NCBI GenBank assembly: GCA_039707655.1
Contig: CM077671.1
Span: forward strand, 365,826,720-365,890,719
Length of the DNA: 64,000 nt
Direction: 5' to 3'
DNA from: Elymus sibiricus
Lineage: Eukaryota > Streptophyta > Magnoliopsida > Poales > Poaceae
A program made the position numbers and the translations under genes. How positions within the stretch are numbered: the stretch's first letter is position 1; each line of letters starts with the position of its first letter. Under the pieces are notes generated by a model. That model was given only the letters and a program-made list of their open reading frames with translations, was not told the origin of the DNA and did not search any database. Below are positions 1-10,297 of this stretch, one piece after another.

Positions 1-560
1 ATGTATTAAAAATATTCATCATTTATTTTAAAAGAGTTTGTCGGGTATTTTAAAACTGTTCATCGTGTATTTTGAAAAACTTTCATTGACTATTCTAGAA
101 AATGTTCATCATATATTTAAAAAAATATCATCCATTATTTAGAAAACGTTTGTTCAGTGTATTTATAAATCTTCATCATTCTCGCAAAAAACAAAACTTC
201 ATCATATATTGTTTAAAAAAATATGAACATTTAAAAAAATGAACTACTACTCCGTCCTGTAATGTAAGACGTTTTTTTAACATTAGTGTAGTGTCAAAAA
301 ACATCTTATATTATTGGACTGAGGGAGTATTTCTTAAACTTCATGAACATTTTTGAAGCATGTGGACACTTATAAAAAATGATAATTCGTGAAAACTGAT
401 TAAAAATACATACCCAATATAATTTATATAGAAGATTTATAAAAATAGAGAAAAAATGAAAACAAAAATGTGAGAAGAAATATGAAAGAGAAAAGGGAAA
501 GAAAAACCCTGCTTGTTAGCGTGCCGCTCCTGCTAGGCCTGGCCCATACCGCGGCGCTGT
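1..560. other. AT-rich intergenic sequence upstream of the F-box gene
   Basis: This stretch is AT-rich and built of degenerate 'ttcatcat...ttaaaaa' motifs. No convincing reading frame is visible. The only recognisable element is the small MITE at 247-327. Similar 'gaacattttt' style sequence recurs at 4310-4620 and 30375-30510, so it is probably remnant repeat DNA. Confidence 0.6.
247..327. mobile_element. Stowaway-type MITE
   Basis: The left end reads CTACTCCGTCCTGTAATGTA and the right end, reverse-complemented, reads CTCCCTCAGTCCAATAATAT, giving inverted termini of the Stowaway (Tc1/mariner) type. TA dinucleotides at 245-246 and 328-329 fit the TA target duplication of this superfamily. It is non-coding and 81 bp long. 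Confidence 0.8.
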
Positions 561-675
561 AGGCGAGTCCGTGCTCCCCCCAAACCCTCGACCACTGCAG
601 TGGCCGCTTTCCCCTCCGCCGTCCTCGTCCACGGCGATCGCCCCGCCGCCCGGCTGCTCACCGCCAGCGCTTTCG

Positions 676-767
676 GTAAGGCCAACTCCTCCTCGGCACA
701 AATCCATCTGGATCCACCTTTGATTTGGCGCCCTTCCTTGCTCACCGACGGCATCTACTTACCACAG
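676..767 (+). other. Leader (5' UTR) intron of F-box copy 1
   Basis: The sequence starts GTAAGG and ends ACCACAG, nine bases before ATG 777. The equivalent segment at 5046-5137 in copy 2 keeps both splice sites, which supports a real leader intron. Confidence 0.6.
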
Positions 768-776
768 CCGACGGCG

Positions 777-2048
777 ATGTCATCTTCGGAGCCGCGCCGG
801 CGCCCCGCCGCCTCCTTCTCCGGCGAACTGCCCGCGGACGCGCTGTACGAGGTCCTCCTCCGCCTCCCGGCCAAGGAGCTCTGCCGCCTCCGCGCCGTCT
901 GCCCCGCCTGGCGCGCCCTCACCTCCGAGCCGCTCTTCGTCGCGGCGCACAAGTCCCGCCACCACACGGCGCCCCCGCTCCTCGCCATGGCCTACCGCGA
1001 CGACAGTGGGGTCAACGGCGTTGAGATTTCGGATTTGTCCGGCAATGTGGTGAAGCGGATACCAAGCGCCGGGTATGAAATTGTTCTGGTGGACGGGTTG
1101 TCAGGGGTTGCCTGTGGGCGGAAGTCAAGCAAGGACGATACCATCCGTGTTGCGCGCACGCGGCTTGACCTTGTCTGTTTCAACTGGAGTTTCTGCTCTG
1201 GGGACTTCTGGGTGCTGAACCCGGCCACTGGAGATACCATCATCTTGCCGAGGGGCTTCTCGGAGGAATTGGCGCATGAGCTAGAGGTAGAGGGGATAAA
1301 GGAATGGTGCTGCGGAGTCGAGTGGTGTGCTTTTGGGCAGGTCTCCTCTACCAGAGAGTACAAGGCGCTCCGCGTTTCTGACATTGATGATCGGAAGGTT
1401 TGTGAGGTTATCACCTTTGATGCCACCAACCATGGAAGCTGGAGAAAGCAGGACCCTCCATCGGCCCACATCTTTGCCAGTCTCAAGATGAGATCATTGA
1501 AATGTGTGGTCGTTGATGGGTTGGTGTACTTCTTACTGGACTTTTACTCCACTTATTGTGAAACTGGAGTTATGACCATTGAACCTGGTAGTGTAGCTTC
1601 GTTCAACCTCGAGACGGAGGAGTGGGGTGTTCTGCGTGGTCCAGAACAGGTGCAGAGGTTTGTGCAAGAGAACTACATTTCCGGTTACTTAGAACTTGAA
1701 CTCCAGTTATCATTGGCTGAGTTGAACGGCTGCTTAGTTATGGTTCATAATGTTCATAAGGCATCTATGGACTTGTGGGTTTTGACAGATTTTGAGAAAG
1801 GTATCTGGGTTAAGAAATACAGCATGCCTTCACATGTTGCTAGGTTTGGCAATCCTTTTCTGATGTTAGATGATGGGAGAATTTTCTTCAATCGGTTGGA
1901 TTATGGACAAGGTTTCTTTACTGCTGGAGAGCATGGAGAGGGATTTCTGCAAAGTTATGATCCAACAAATGACACTTCTGGTGAGGCACTAAAACTGAAA
2001 GAGTCCAAATCCATTGGCGTTTACACAGGAAGCCTGTTGAGTTTATAG
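777..2048 (+). CDS. F-box protein (F-box plus associated C-terminal domain)
   Basis: The protein has 423 residues and no coding intron. An F-box lies near residues 15-60 (LPADALYEVLLRLPAKEL, then the C..W.AL region). The rest resembles the C-terminal domain of plant F-box proteins, with blocks such as FWVLNPATGD, VEWCAFG and GCLVMVHN. By family knowledge such proteins are substrate receptors of SCF ubiquitin ligases; the target is unknown. I start at ATG 777, which follows a likely 92-bp leader intron (676-767, GTAAGG...CCACAG); the same intron stands before copy 2. Upstream in-frame sequence back to 600 lacks an ATG. The gene is the intact member of a tandem pair. Confidence 0.85.
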   Translation: MSSSEPRRRPAASFSGELPADALYEVLLRLPAKELCRLRAVCPAWRALTSEPLFVAAHKSRHHTAPPLLAMAYRDDSGVNGVEISDLSGNVVKRIPSAGYEIVLVDGLSGVACGRKSSKDDTIRVARTRLDLVCFNWSFCSGDFWVLNPATGDTIILPRGFSEELAHELEVEGIKEWCCGVEWCAFGQVSSTREYKALRVSDIDDRKVCEVITFDATNHGSWRKQDPPSAHIFASLKMRSLKCVVVDGLVYFLLDFYSTYCETGVMTIEPGSVASFNLETEEWGVLRGPEQVQRFVQENYISGYLELELQLSLAELNGCLVMVHNVHKASMDLWVLTDFEKGIWVKKYSMPSHVARFGNPFLMLDDGRIFFNRLDYGQGFFTAGEHGEGFLQSYDPTNDTSGEALKLKESKSIGVYTGSLLSL

Positions 2049-2999
2049 AGTAGCTGTCAGTAATGAGGTGAATAATGCATCTTACTGGCTGGTCACCTTA
2101 TGTTGTATATGTGAACAATTAGTGAGAGAATGTTCTGATGCATGCATCGATGAAAATGTACCTTTGTGCCTTCAAAGTATTCACAAACTAATTAGCCCCT
2201 CGAAAGCATGCAGGAACAAACGTGGTTCCCCTGGCCTTCTTCTTGTCCCTCCTCTGGTATCTTGGGCTCCTTACTGGCTACTGCTAGTATTATGTTAATC
2301 TCTGATGCATTTTGCATGAGAAGATTTCCAGTTTTTTGTCCGTTTCATTTTGTTTGGCAATTGCAGGAGTTTGGTCGATGAGTTGCTAGCTATGTCAGTT
2401 TGTAATAAACAAGCTTTTAATGTGGTGTTTCAAAATATAATATCCTGCTCCTAGTGCAACATACGAGTACATGAATGCATAGTTTGTTCCTTTCTTGGAA
2501 CAGATAATGATTTGGTAGGTAAAGTCATACACAGTAACATGTTCTGTGAAAGTGATCTTTACTCTTTGATTCGTGTCTCACATTTATGTTGTCCTTAAAT
2601 GTTCAATGCTACCTGGTGTCACTGAGTCACATCTTTTGTTTCTCTGTTCTTCTTCCGCCTCGTGGCTGCTTTCATTTGTCACCCTTTTTTTTTTACTGAT
2701 TTTTTTGCTTGTAGCCCGCTCAAGTTTTGAAGGGACAAAAATTTAACGAACTCATGATGAATCTATTTGCTACTCTTAGCTTTGGAACCCAGGACGCTGT
2801 GTTCTGTGGGTGGCTCATATCGAGTGAATATTTGAAAAGAGGTCCAAGTAATTTCTGGCTATGGCTATGTTACAGCCTCTCTTCTCCATTGCTCCCCTGT
2901 AAATGCCGAGCAGGGAGCTCTTCTGCGACAAGGATGGCTTGCTGTACAGAGAGTGTTTTGGTCTTTTGTGCTGGGCTCTAGTTGGATACTTGGATTTTG

Positions 3000-4143
3000 C
3001 GGATTTTGGTCTTATGACTGTCTGTGGGAGACTCATTTTTTAGATCTGCACTTATGTGGATGCCTTTTAGAATATGTTGTCTATTTTCTTTTGGGGATGA
3101 AGTCGGAATATATATGATGTACTGAAGAAACTCGGAAAATTTCTAAGAACCGGTTAGTTGCTTTTGTTATACTAATAACCATGCACATGCAATGCACTTC
3201 TCACATAAATTTACCTTTGATATGCAAAGGAGCTCTCGCGTACTCACATAAATCAGAATATTTGACTATAAAAATCAAGCTCTCAACATCTAAAATGTCA
3301 ACAATCAATTCCTAAAAAACTTGCTTTGCCATGCATATCTGCAGACGCCATTCCAAAATAAATCTCTGGCCGAATCATGGGTGAGAATTGGTGGCCTCCT
3401 GTTGAACGGAGGTTCAAAATCATTGCATCTAATAGGGCCCCTTGTAGGTTGTAGTCAATTGATACCAATCAAATGTATAATGCTTGGTACAAGGTCGAAG
3501 GGTATCTATAAAAGGTGAATGGCGATGAACAACTATGATAATCGATGACTTACCTGAAGCTCATTACTTCAAACTTCCCAATCATGCAGACCTGCAATAT
3601 TTGTTTATTTTCAATACCCCAGTCAAACAAAAGTTGTTGACCTCGTATGTGTAGGCTTGAGGCTGATCCAAATTGCATGATGAGTATTGAACGCTCATAC
3701 ATCTGATCTTCTGACAATAACGTCAATGCTACCTCGAATGACACCTTAATGTCTTCATATTCCTTATATTCCATCAACCTTTTGGTATATTTTTGGTGAC
3801 ATTTTCTCAAGGAAATATAGCAATATTAGACAATTAGACAAAAATACAAAAACTGTGAACCATTATAGATTCCATGCAGGTAAAAAGAAAAAGATTGAAA
3901 CAACAATAGTGATGAATCAGCTTTGCTTGTTTCATAATGGCTATTACAAAAGGAGAATTACAATATAGGTTTTTTCTTTTCTTTTAATAATGCGGATGTG
4001 TGCATTCTCAATGCTCGTTATTGACGCTCTATCGGTGCACAGGTCAAGTGCAATTGGTATATTTTCGATAGTAGTTTATTGCCCTTTGTCCGAGAAAAGC
4101 CGAAGCTTGGCAGTAGGAAATTTTCGTTCCCCGCTCATTGTGG
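3000..4143. other. Intergenic sequence, no recognised gene
   Basis: No gene can be supported here. A minus-strand frame at 3550-3810 (86 codons) looks protein-like in composition, but it has no flanking exons and I do not recognise it. It could be a captured gene fragment. Confidence 0.4.
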
Positions 4144-4193
4144 GGAATACTGCGTTTACTCTTTTTTTTTGAGAAGGAATACTATGTTTACTC
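4144..4193. mobile_element. Micro-insertion with T tract between 18-bp direct repeats
   Basis: GGAATACTGCGTTTACTC at 4144-4161 recurs as GGAATACTATGTTTACTC at 4176-4193. Between them lie 14 bases, T9 followed by GAGAA. Read on the minus strand this is TTCTC plus an A tail, as expected of a LINE-type target-primed insertion truncated almost to the tail. Confidence 0.6.
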
Positions 4194-4309
4194 ATACAAA
4201 ATGCCCATGTATACAGTGTGATTTTATTCCGGTTTTGGAACCTTCTGGAAGGTTCCACATAGTTTTCTTTTTTCCTATCTTGTTCTGTATTTTCACTCAC
4301 TTACATTTT

Positions 4310-4620
4310 TATAAAAAAATTGTTTAAAAATTCATGAACATTTTTTCAAATAAATGACTTCTCAAAATTAGTGATTTTTTTAAATCCATGAATATTTTTA
4401 AAATTAAATATCATTTTTTATATTCTTGATTATTTTTAAATTCCTGAACATTTTTCAAAGTTGTGAACTTGTTTTCAATTTCAAGGACAAGTTTTAAATC
4501 CATCTACATTTTATTAGTTGATTAAATTTTTTCAAATTCATGAAGGTTTTTAAAATTTGAGAATTTTTTTAAATTATCAAATATTTTTGAAAACAAATCA
4601 GATTTTCACGAATTTTGCAA
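4310..4620. repeat. AT-rich degenerate short-motif repeat
   Basis: Repeated variants of 'aaattcatgaacattttt' run through this stretch. It is non-coding. Similar blocks occur at 1-240 and 30375-30510. Confidence 0.45.
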
Positions 4621-4667
4621 GTCTGAAAAAAAATAAAAGCAAGCGAAAAGACAGACGCGGCAAGGCA

Positions 4668-4716
4668 ATATTTTTCTCTTTGCTTTTTTTTTTTGAGCAG
4701 ATATTTTTCTCTTTGC
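4668..4716. mobile_element. Micro-insertion with T tract between 16-bp direct repeats
   Basis: ATATTTTTCTCTTTGC occurs exactly at 4668-4683 and 4701-4716. The 17 bases between them are T11 followed by GAGCAG. On the minus strand this is CTGCTC plus an A tail, a signature of target-primed reverse transcription. Confidence 0.7.
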
Positions 4717-4897
4717 TGCTCTCCATTCCACACACTGACGCACACACGCGCCGTGCACCCGCTGTAGCAAAGAGAAGGTACAGGCCCATTTTGTCACAGA
4801 GAAAGGGAAAAGAAAGGAGTACTCCAAGAAGGCAGAGGCCCATTTTGTCCAGCCCAATTGATTGGTAGTTACGGAGAGACCCAACTCCCAATTCCCC

Positions 4898-4945
4898 AAG
4901 AGAAACCCCGACCGATTCTCAAAAAAAAAAAGAGAAACCCCGACC
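4898..4945. mobile_element. Micro-insertion with A tract between 16-bp direct repeats
   Basis: AAGAGAAACCCCGACC occurs exactly at 4898-4913 and 4930-4945. The insert is GATTCTC followed by A's, so the tail is on the plus strand. It sits in the 5' flank of the second F-box copy. Confidence 0.7.
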
Positions 4946-7143
4946 ACTGCGGTGGTCACTGACCCGCCGCCGGTCCCTTTCCTCTCCGCCCTTCTCCTCT
5001 ACGGCGATCGCCCGGCCGCCCAGCTGCTCACCGCCAGCGCTCTCGGTAAGGTCAAATCCTCCTCGGCATAGCCCCATCTGAATCTATCATCGATTTGGCC
5101 CCCTCGCTTTCTCACCCACGGCATCTGCTTACCACAGCCGACGGCGATGTCGTCTTCGGAGCTGCGGCCGCGTCCCGCCGCCTCCTTCTCCGGCGACCTT
5201 ACCGCGGACGCTCTGTACGAGGTCCTCCTCCGCCTCCCGGCCAAGGACCTCTGCCGCTTCCGTGCCGTCTGCCCCTCGCGCCCTCACCTCCGACCCGCTC
5301 TTCGTCGTGGCGCACATGCCCCGACACCACAAGGCGCCCCCGCTACTCGCTGTGGCCTACCGCGACGACAGTGGGATCAATGGCGTCGTGGTTTTTGATT
5401 TGCATGGCAAGGCCGTGAGGCGGATTCCAGTCACCGAGTATGACATTGTTGTGGTGAACGAGTCGGGTGATTCCATTGGCCGGATCTCAAGAAAGGACGA
5501 GCATGATAGCATCTGTGTTGTGCGCGGCCGGCTAGACCTCGTGTGTTTCCACTGGAATGTGTACTCTAGGACCTTCTGGGTGCTGAACCCGGTCACTGGA
5601 GCTACTCTCGACTTACCGATGGGCCACTCAAAGGAATTGGAGCATGAGCTAGAGGTACAGGGAACAAAATGGGGCTGCCATGTCGAGTGGTGTGCTTTTG
5701 GGAAGATCTCCTCTACCAGAGAGTACAAGGCGCTCCGCATCTGTAGCATTCGTGACCGGCAGGTATGTGAGGTTATCACCTTTGATGACACCAACCATGG
5801 AAGCTGGAGGAGAAAGCAGGACCCTCCGTCCCGTATCTGTACCGGTCGCCAGATGAGATGTGTGGTCGTCGATGGGGTGGTCTACTTCTTGATGGATTTT
5901 CACTCCACATACTTTGAAACTGGTGTTATAACCATTGAGCCTGGTATCATAGCTTCGTTCAACCTCAACACAGAGGAGTGGATGGGTGTTCTACATGGTC
6001 CAGAACATGTGCGGAGGTTTGTGCAAGAGAACAAGAAATACAGTTACTCACAACTTGAGCTCCAGTTATCATTGGCTGAGTTGAACGGCTGCTTAGTTGT
6101 GGTTCAAAATATTCATAACATATCTATGGACTTGTGGTTTTTGACAGATTTTGAGAAAGGTATCTGGGTCAAGAAATACAGCTTGCCTTCACATGTTGCT
6201 AGGCTTTTTTGGTATCCTTTTCTCATGTTAGATGATGGGAGAATTTTCTTCAGTGGGATGGATGGTCTAGAAGGTCTATTAAGTGGTGGAAAGGAAGGAG
6301 AGGGATTCCTGCAAAGTTATGATCCAAGAAATGACACTTATGCTGATGCACTAGAACTGAGAGATCCCAGATCAATTGGCATTTACACAGGAAGCGTGCT
6401 GAGTTTATAGCGTAGCTGTCACTGATGAGGTGAATGATACATCGTACTGGCTGTTCACCTTATGTTCTAAATGTGAACAATTAGTGAGACAATGTTCTGA
6501 TGCATGCATCTTTGAAAAAGTACCTTTGTGCCTTCAAAGTATATTATGTTAATCTCCAATACATTTTGCATGAGAAGGTTTGCAGTTTTTTGTTCGTTCC
6601 ATTTTGTATGGCAATTTCAGGAGTTTGGTCAATGAGTTGCTACATAGCTATGGACCTATGGTCAGTTTGTAACAAACAAGCTTTTGAATGTGGTGTTTCA
6701 AACTATAATATGCTGCTCCCAGCAACATATGGGCACAGGATGCATAATTTGTTGCTTTTTGGAACAAATAATCATTTGCTAGCACATTTATGTTCTCCTT
6801 GAATGTTCAATTCTACCTGGTGTCACTGGGTCACCTTTTCTCTGGGTTTTTTCGGCCTCGTGGCTGCTTTCATTTGTCTGTCACCTTTTCTTTTTACTGA
6901 ATTTTGTGCTTGTAGCCCGCTCAAGTTTTGAAGGGACAAAAATTTAACGAACTCATGATGAATCTATTCGCTGCTCTTAGCTTGGGAACCCAGGACGCTG
7001 TGTTCTGTGGGCGGCTCATACCGAGTGAATAATAGAAAAGATGTTCAGGTAATCTCTGGCTAAGGTAATTTACAGGCCCTCTTCTTCTCCATTGCTTCCA
7101 TGTAAAACGCAGAGGCTGCCAGGGAGCTCTTCTGCAGCAAACA
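4937..7143 (+). repeat. Tandem duplicated F-box gene unit, copy 2
   Basis: This is homologous to 583-2935 from the leader to beyond the 3' end, in the same orientation. The leader intron is kept (5046-5137). The homology ends near 'gggagctcttctgcagcaaac'. Confidence 0.85.
5147..6410 (+). pseudogene. F-box gene copy 2, frameshifted in the F-box
   Basis: ATG 5147 corresponds to ATG 777 of copy 1 and opens the same F-box (LTADALYEVLLRLPAKDL). Near 5276, copy 1 has 'gcccc-gcctggc-gcgccctc' where copy 2 has 'gcccc-tc-gcgccctc', a loss of 5 bp. The frame then leaves the family sequence. The correct downstream frame is open from about 5262 to the stop at 6410, but its first ATG is only at 5316, after the F-box. 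The remaining C-terminal region is intact and highly similar to copy 1, so the lesion looks young. An F-box-less protein starting at 5316 is possible but unproven. Confidence 0.8.
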
Positions 7144-7261
7144 GATAAGCTAAGCTAATTTGGAGTAATGCATGCGTACAAATTTTTAGTTTGGTCCTTG
7201 GTTGTGTCCATTGTCAATGGCATTACTAATGTTAGTTGTTGTTTGCATGTATATCTGCACG
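7144..7261. other. Short intergenic spacer
   Basis: Nothing recognisable lies between the F-box duplication and the RTE fragment. Confidence 0.4.
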
Positions 7262-7946
7262 TCTCTTGAGGAGGAGGTTAGCCTTGATGGGCAGGTGGTG
7301 CCTCAGAAGGACACCTTTTGACATTTGGGGTCAATGCTGCAGAAGGATGGGGGTATTGATGAAGATGTGAACCATCGAATCAAAGCCGGATGGATGAAGT
7401 GGCGCCAAGCTTCTGGCATTCTCTGTGACAAGAGAGTGCCACAAAAGCTAAAAGGCAAATTCTATTGGACGGCGGTTCGACCCGCAATGTTGTATGGCGC
7501 TGAGTGTTGGCCGACTACAAGGCGACATGTTCAACAGTTAGGTGTGGCCACACGAGGAAGGATCGAGTCCGGAATGATGATATACGAGATAGGGTTGGGG
7601 TAGCACCAATTGAAGAGAATCTGGTCCAACATCGTCTGAGATGGTTTGGACATATTCAGCGCAGGCCCCCAGAAGCTCCAGTGTATAGCAGACGGCTAAA
7701 GCGTGCAGATAATGTCAAGAGAGGGCGGGGTAGACCGAATTTGACATGTGAGGAGTCCGTAAAGAGAGATCTGAAGAATTGGAGTATCACCAAAGAACTA
7801 GCCATGGACATGGGTGCGTGGAAGCTTGCTATCCATGTGCCAGAACCATGAGTTGGTCGCGAGATCTTATGGGTTTCACCTCTAGCCTACCCAACTTGTT
7901 TGGGACTAAAGGCTTTGTTGTTGTTGTTGTTGTTGTCGTCGTCGTC
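7262..7946 (+). mobile_element. RTE-clade LINE, 5'-truncated 3' end
   Basis: Broken frames read [20 protein letters not shown] and [18 protein letters not shown], then HRLRWFGHIQRRPPEAP and DMGAWKLAIHVPEP. These blocks are the C-terminal end of plant RTE-type reverse transcriptase polyproteins. An internal deletion joins the first and second blocks out of frame, and a stop precedes HLGSMLQ. The element ends in a GTT/GTC microsatellite (7915-7946), which is how RTE elements terminate instead of with poly(A). It is a dead copy. Confidence 0.8.
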
Positions 7947-8236
7947 TTGAGTTGCGAGCATCTATTTGATGTAGTAGAAGCCGGAAAACCAATAAAATGA
8001 TTTATTAGAATGAGAATGTATGTGTGTCTCACTCTCTCACGTGCGGGTTCGTGCATTACATGGAGTATGTAGTGGCGAGCATGTGGCATATCTTATCTGA
8101 CCGACCCTTTAAGCAATGGGAATCGGATATATTGTGAGTCCGGTTGTGGTCAGTACTCGAATACGGTTCACATGCATTTAGGTCTCGTGACCGGCAATCG
8201 TCTTTTATTCATCGATTTTAGTTTTTATTCATCTTA

Positions 8237-8598
8237 CTCCCTCGGTGTCGAACTATAGTGCATATATTCGCAAAAACAAAAAGAATTAGAGTGCATATAA
8301 TATTTATAAAATCAAACTTTGTAAGTTTTGTCAAGTTTATAGAAAGAGTTAGCAACATTTAGAATTATAGTGCATTAGATTCATCCCTCGCAAAAAAAAA
8401 AAAAACATTAGATTCATCATAAAATATATTTTCATGTGGTATATATTCCGTATTGCAAATGTCCATTTTTTTTATAAACTTGATAAAATTTAGAAAGTTT
8501 GGCTTTTGCAAAATATTATATCAATTTAGTTTCTTTGCTTATTGATTTTTATATTATTACATGACTTTTAGTACAAATCAACTGGGACCCGGAGAATG
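8237..8598. mobile_element. Degenerate Stowaway-like MITE
   Basis: The left end is TA plus CTCCCTCGGTGTCG and the right end is ACTGGGACCCGGAGAATGTA, a weak inverted match of the Stowaway type. The interior has an inverted pair ('tttgtcaagtttatagaaa' against 'ttataaacttgataaaat'). Both termini have diverged, so the boundaries are approximate. Confidence 0.45.
8373..8418. mobile_element. Micro-insertion with A tract between 13-bp direct repeats
   Basis: CATTAGATTCATC occurs exactly at 8373-8385 and 8406-8418. The insert is CCTCGC plus fourteen A's. It lies inside the degenerate MITE and is therefore younger than it. Confidence 0.65.
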
Positions 8599-8599
8599 T

Positions 8600-10018
8600 A
8601 TATTAATTAAAGTTTAGCATTTGTATGGCAAATACAACTATTTAATTGAAATTTAATCTTGTTATGTCCTTTGATTAGTGAAAGATTATTAACAATATAA
8701 ATCTAGCGATTATTTAACAAAAAAGAAACTTACGAATGTTTTGGATCCATACCGCCTGGATTTCCAGTGCTAGATGTGTCCTATCCATGTGAATTTCACA
8801 GTTCCACACACATGCGAATGTTTTTTTCTGGAGTCTTAAAGCCTTGATCTCTATTATCCATGCCTCGTTTCTGGTAGGCAATGAACTTAGGAGTGTATAT
8901 GACATACTTGTAGAGGTTATTGAAATAGAAGTACAAATATCAATATAACACAGAACATGAGAGATACACCCTGCATGGCTTAACCATTGGTTCCTGATTT
9001 GTGCCACTTTATGCTCTGTGTCATTTCTATTATCCATATACTCTTAAATACGTATACAATTTATGCATAATGCCATGGTGCAGATTTCCTACCAGTAGGC
9101 CCGTGTACACTTTAGGCCACAATGCCATATTCTCTCTCTCTCTCTCTCCAGCCTATACCAACACATTTGAACGATTGTGTTTTTTGTGATAAGATCTTTG
9201 AAATAAGACCAACATTGATTATATGTTTTGACAAAATAGAACTTTAACTTTAAAACTGAATGATGTAATATGAAAGTCTTTAAAAATATGGGAAAAAAAT
9301 AAGAATTATGTATCATAATGTTCAATAGGTTGTCAATAATTAGTTTTATTATTGTTTGTCGTGTACCATGGTGCATCATATTGATACAATGTGTGTCAAC
9401 GTGCTATACATAGGAATCTTAGAGTTTGCAAATAACAATAAATTTTACTGCAAAAAAGTTTCAGTTTCATTGTGGTCCATCATGATCCAGAGTGCATCAT
9501 ATTGATTCATCGCACGTCATTCCTTTAAGTTGTTTCATGCGGTATGTAAAAGCTTGTAAAAACCAATAGTCATTTGGGGTCATGGTGTTCAAGAGTGTAC
9601 CGTTGTTTTTCCGAATTCGATTTTCAAAACTTGTTGAAATATATTGAAGAGTGGTCTTATTTGGAAGTCCTCGTCACCATGAACACATTTTATACAAACA
9701 TTTATGCACATTGGATGGAGCATAGTGTCTCTCTAGTCTCTAGCAAAAGTTGTTGCATGAATCTCAAACAAGATGCGCGGTGAGGCGTGCACTGTATATC
9801 CTATGCACGGTAGAATTGCATTTCTCGACAGAACAAGTCTAAAGTTAATTCCAAGTCTTATTTCTGGGCAATAGCAATAGCATTTTACGATGCTACCCAA
9901 TTTACTTTAAGAATTGATACATGCAAAGCAAAAAGAAGCATCTGAATTGATGTATGGAAAAGGTATAGAGTACATGTCACAAAAGCTAGCAGCCGCAATA
10001 ACAAGTCAATTACTATTT
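8600..10018. other. Intergenic sequence upstream of the MATE gene
   Basis: No gene is supported. A short (TC)n tract lies near 9131-9148. The frames in this stretch are short and lack any recognisable domain. Confidence 0.5.
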
Positions 10019-10204
10019 GGGTGTGGCTAGGTCTCAGTCGACTAAGATTTAACTAAGTCTCAGTCAAGTGACATAACATGCCAGAGAGAAAAAGAAAAAA
10101 AACTGAAAAAAAAAACTTTGCACGAATCTTAATGGAAGATCTCACGGATACAACATCGACTGAGACTTAACGAAGTCTCAGTCGTCTGAGACTTAGCAAG
10201 ACTG
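10019..10204. mobile_element. MITE with about 45-bp inverted termini in the MATE promoter
   Basis: The left end reads GGGTGTGGCTAGGTCTCAGT. The right end, reverse-complemented, reads AGTCTTGCTAAGTCTCAGAC. The match continues through 'CGACTrAGA.TT...TAAGTCTCAGTC' for about 45 bases. Each terminus also contains the self-complementary motif CTCAGTCGACT. The middle is A-rich and non-coding. I could not fix a target duplication, so the superfamily is open. It ends about 45 bp before the TATA box of the MATE gene. Confidence 0.75.
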
Positions 10205-10247
10205 TTACTGCTATTACTTATTTTGTCCATGGTGTCCGTGGCAACTT

Positions 10248-10254
10248 TATAAAA
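10248..10254 (+). promoter_or_regulatory. TATA box of the MATE gene
   Basis: TATAAAA stands 44 bp before ATG 10298. That implies a short leader starting near 10280. The upstream proximal promoter is largely replaced by the MITE. Confidence 0.65.
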
Positions 10255-10297
10255 CCTACACACAGCGCTGAGCTCCTCTGTATCATCGTTCTCAGCC

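Larger units (their letters stand above)
583..2935 (+). repeat. Tandem duplicated F-box gene unit, copy 1
   Basis: This segment is homologous to 4937-7143. The similarity begins in the 5' leader ('gaccactgc..tgg'), covers the leader intron, coding region and stop codon, and continues about 900 bp downstream to 'ctcttctccattgct'. The downstream part includes a shared motif 'cccgctcaagttttgaaggg'. Copy 1 has roughly 105 extra bases near 2180-2297 that are missing from copy 2. The offset between the two start codons is 4,370 bp. Confidence 0.85.

Noticed and set aside
600..776. In-frame extension of the F-box protein upstream of ATG 777
   Set aside because: It would start on GTG, and it crosses a leader intron with splice sites kept in the duplicate. 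ATG 777 matches ATG 5147.
5262..5315. Start of a 382-codon frame at 5262
   Set aside because: The first codon is GTG inside the old F-box, so it is the shifted frame of a pseudogene. The first ATG is at 5316.
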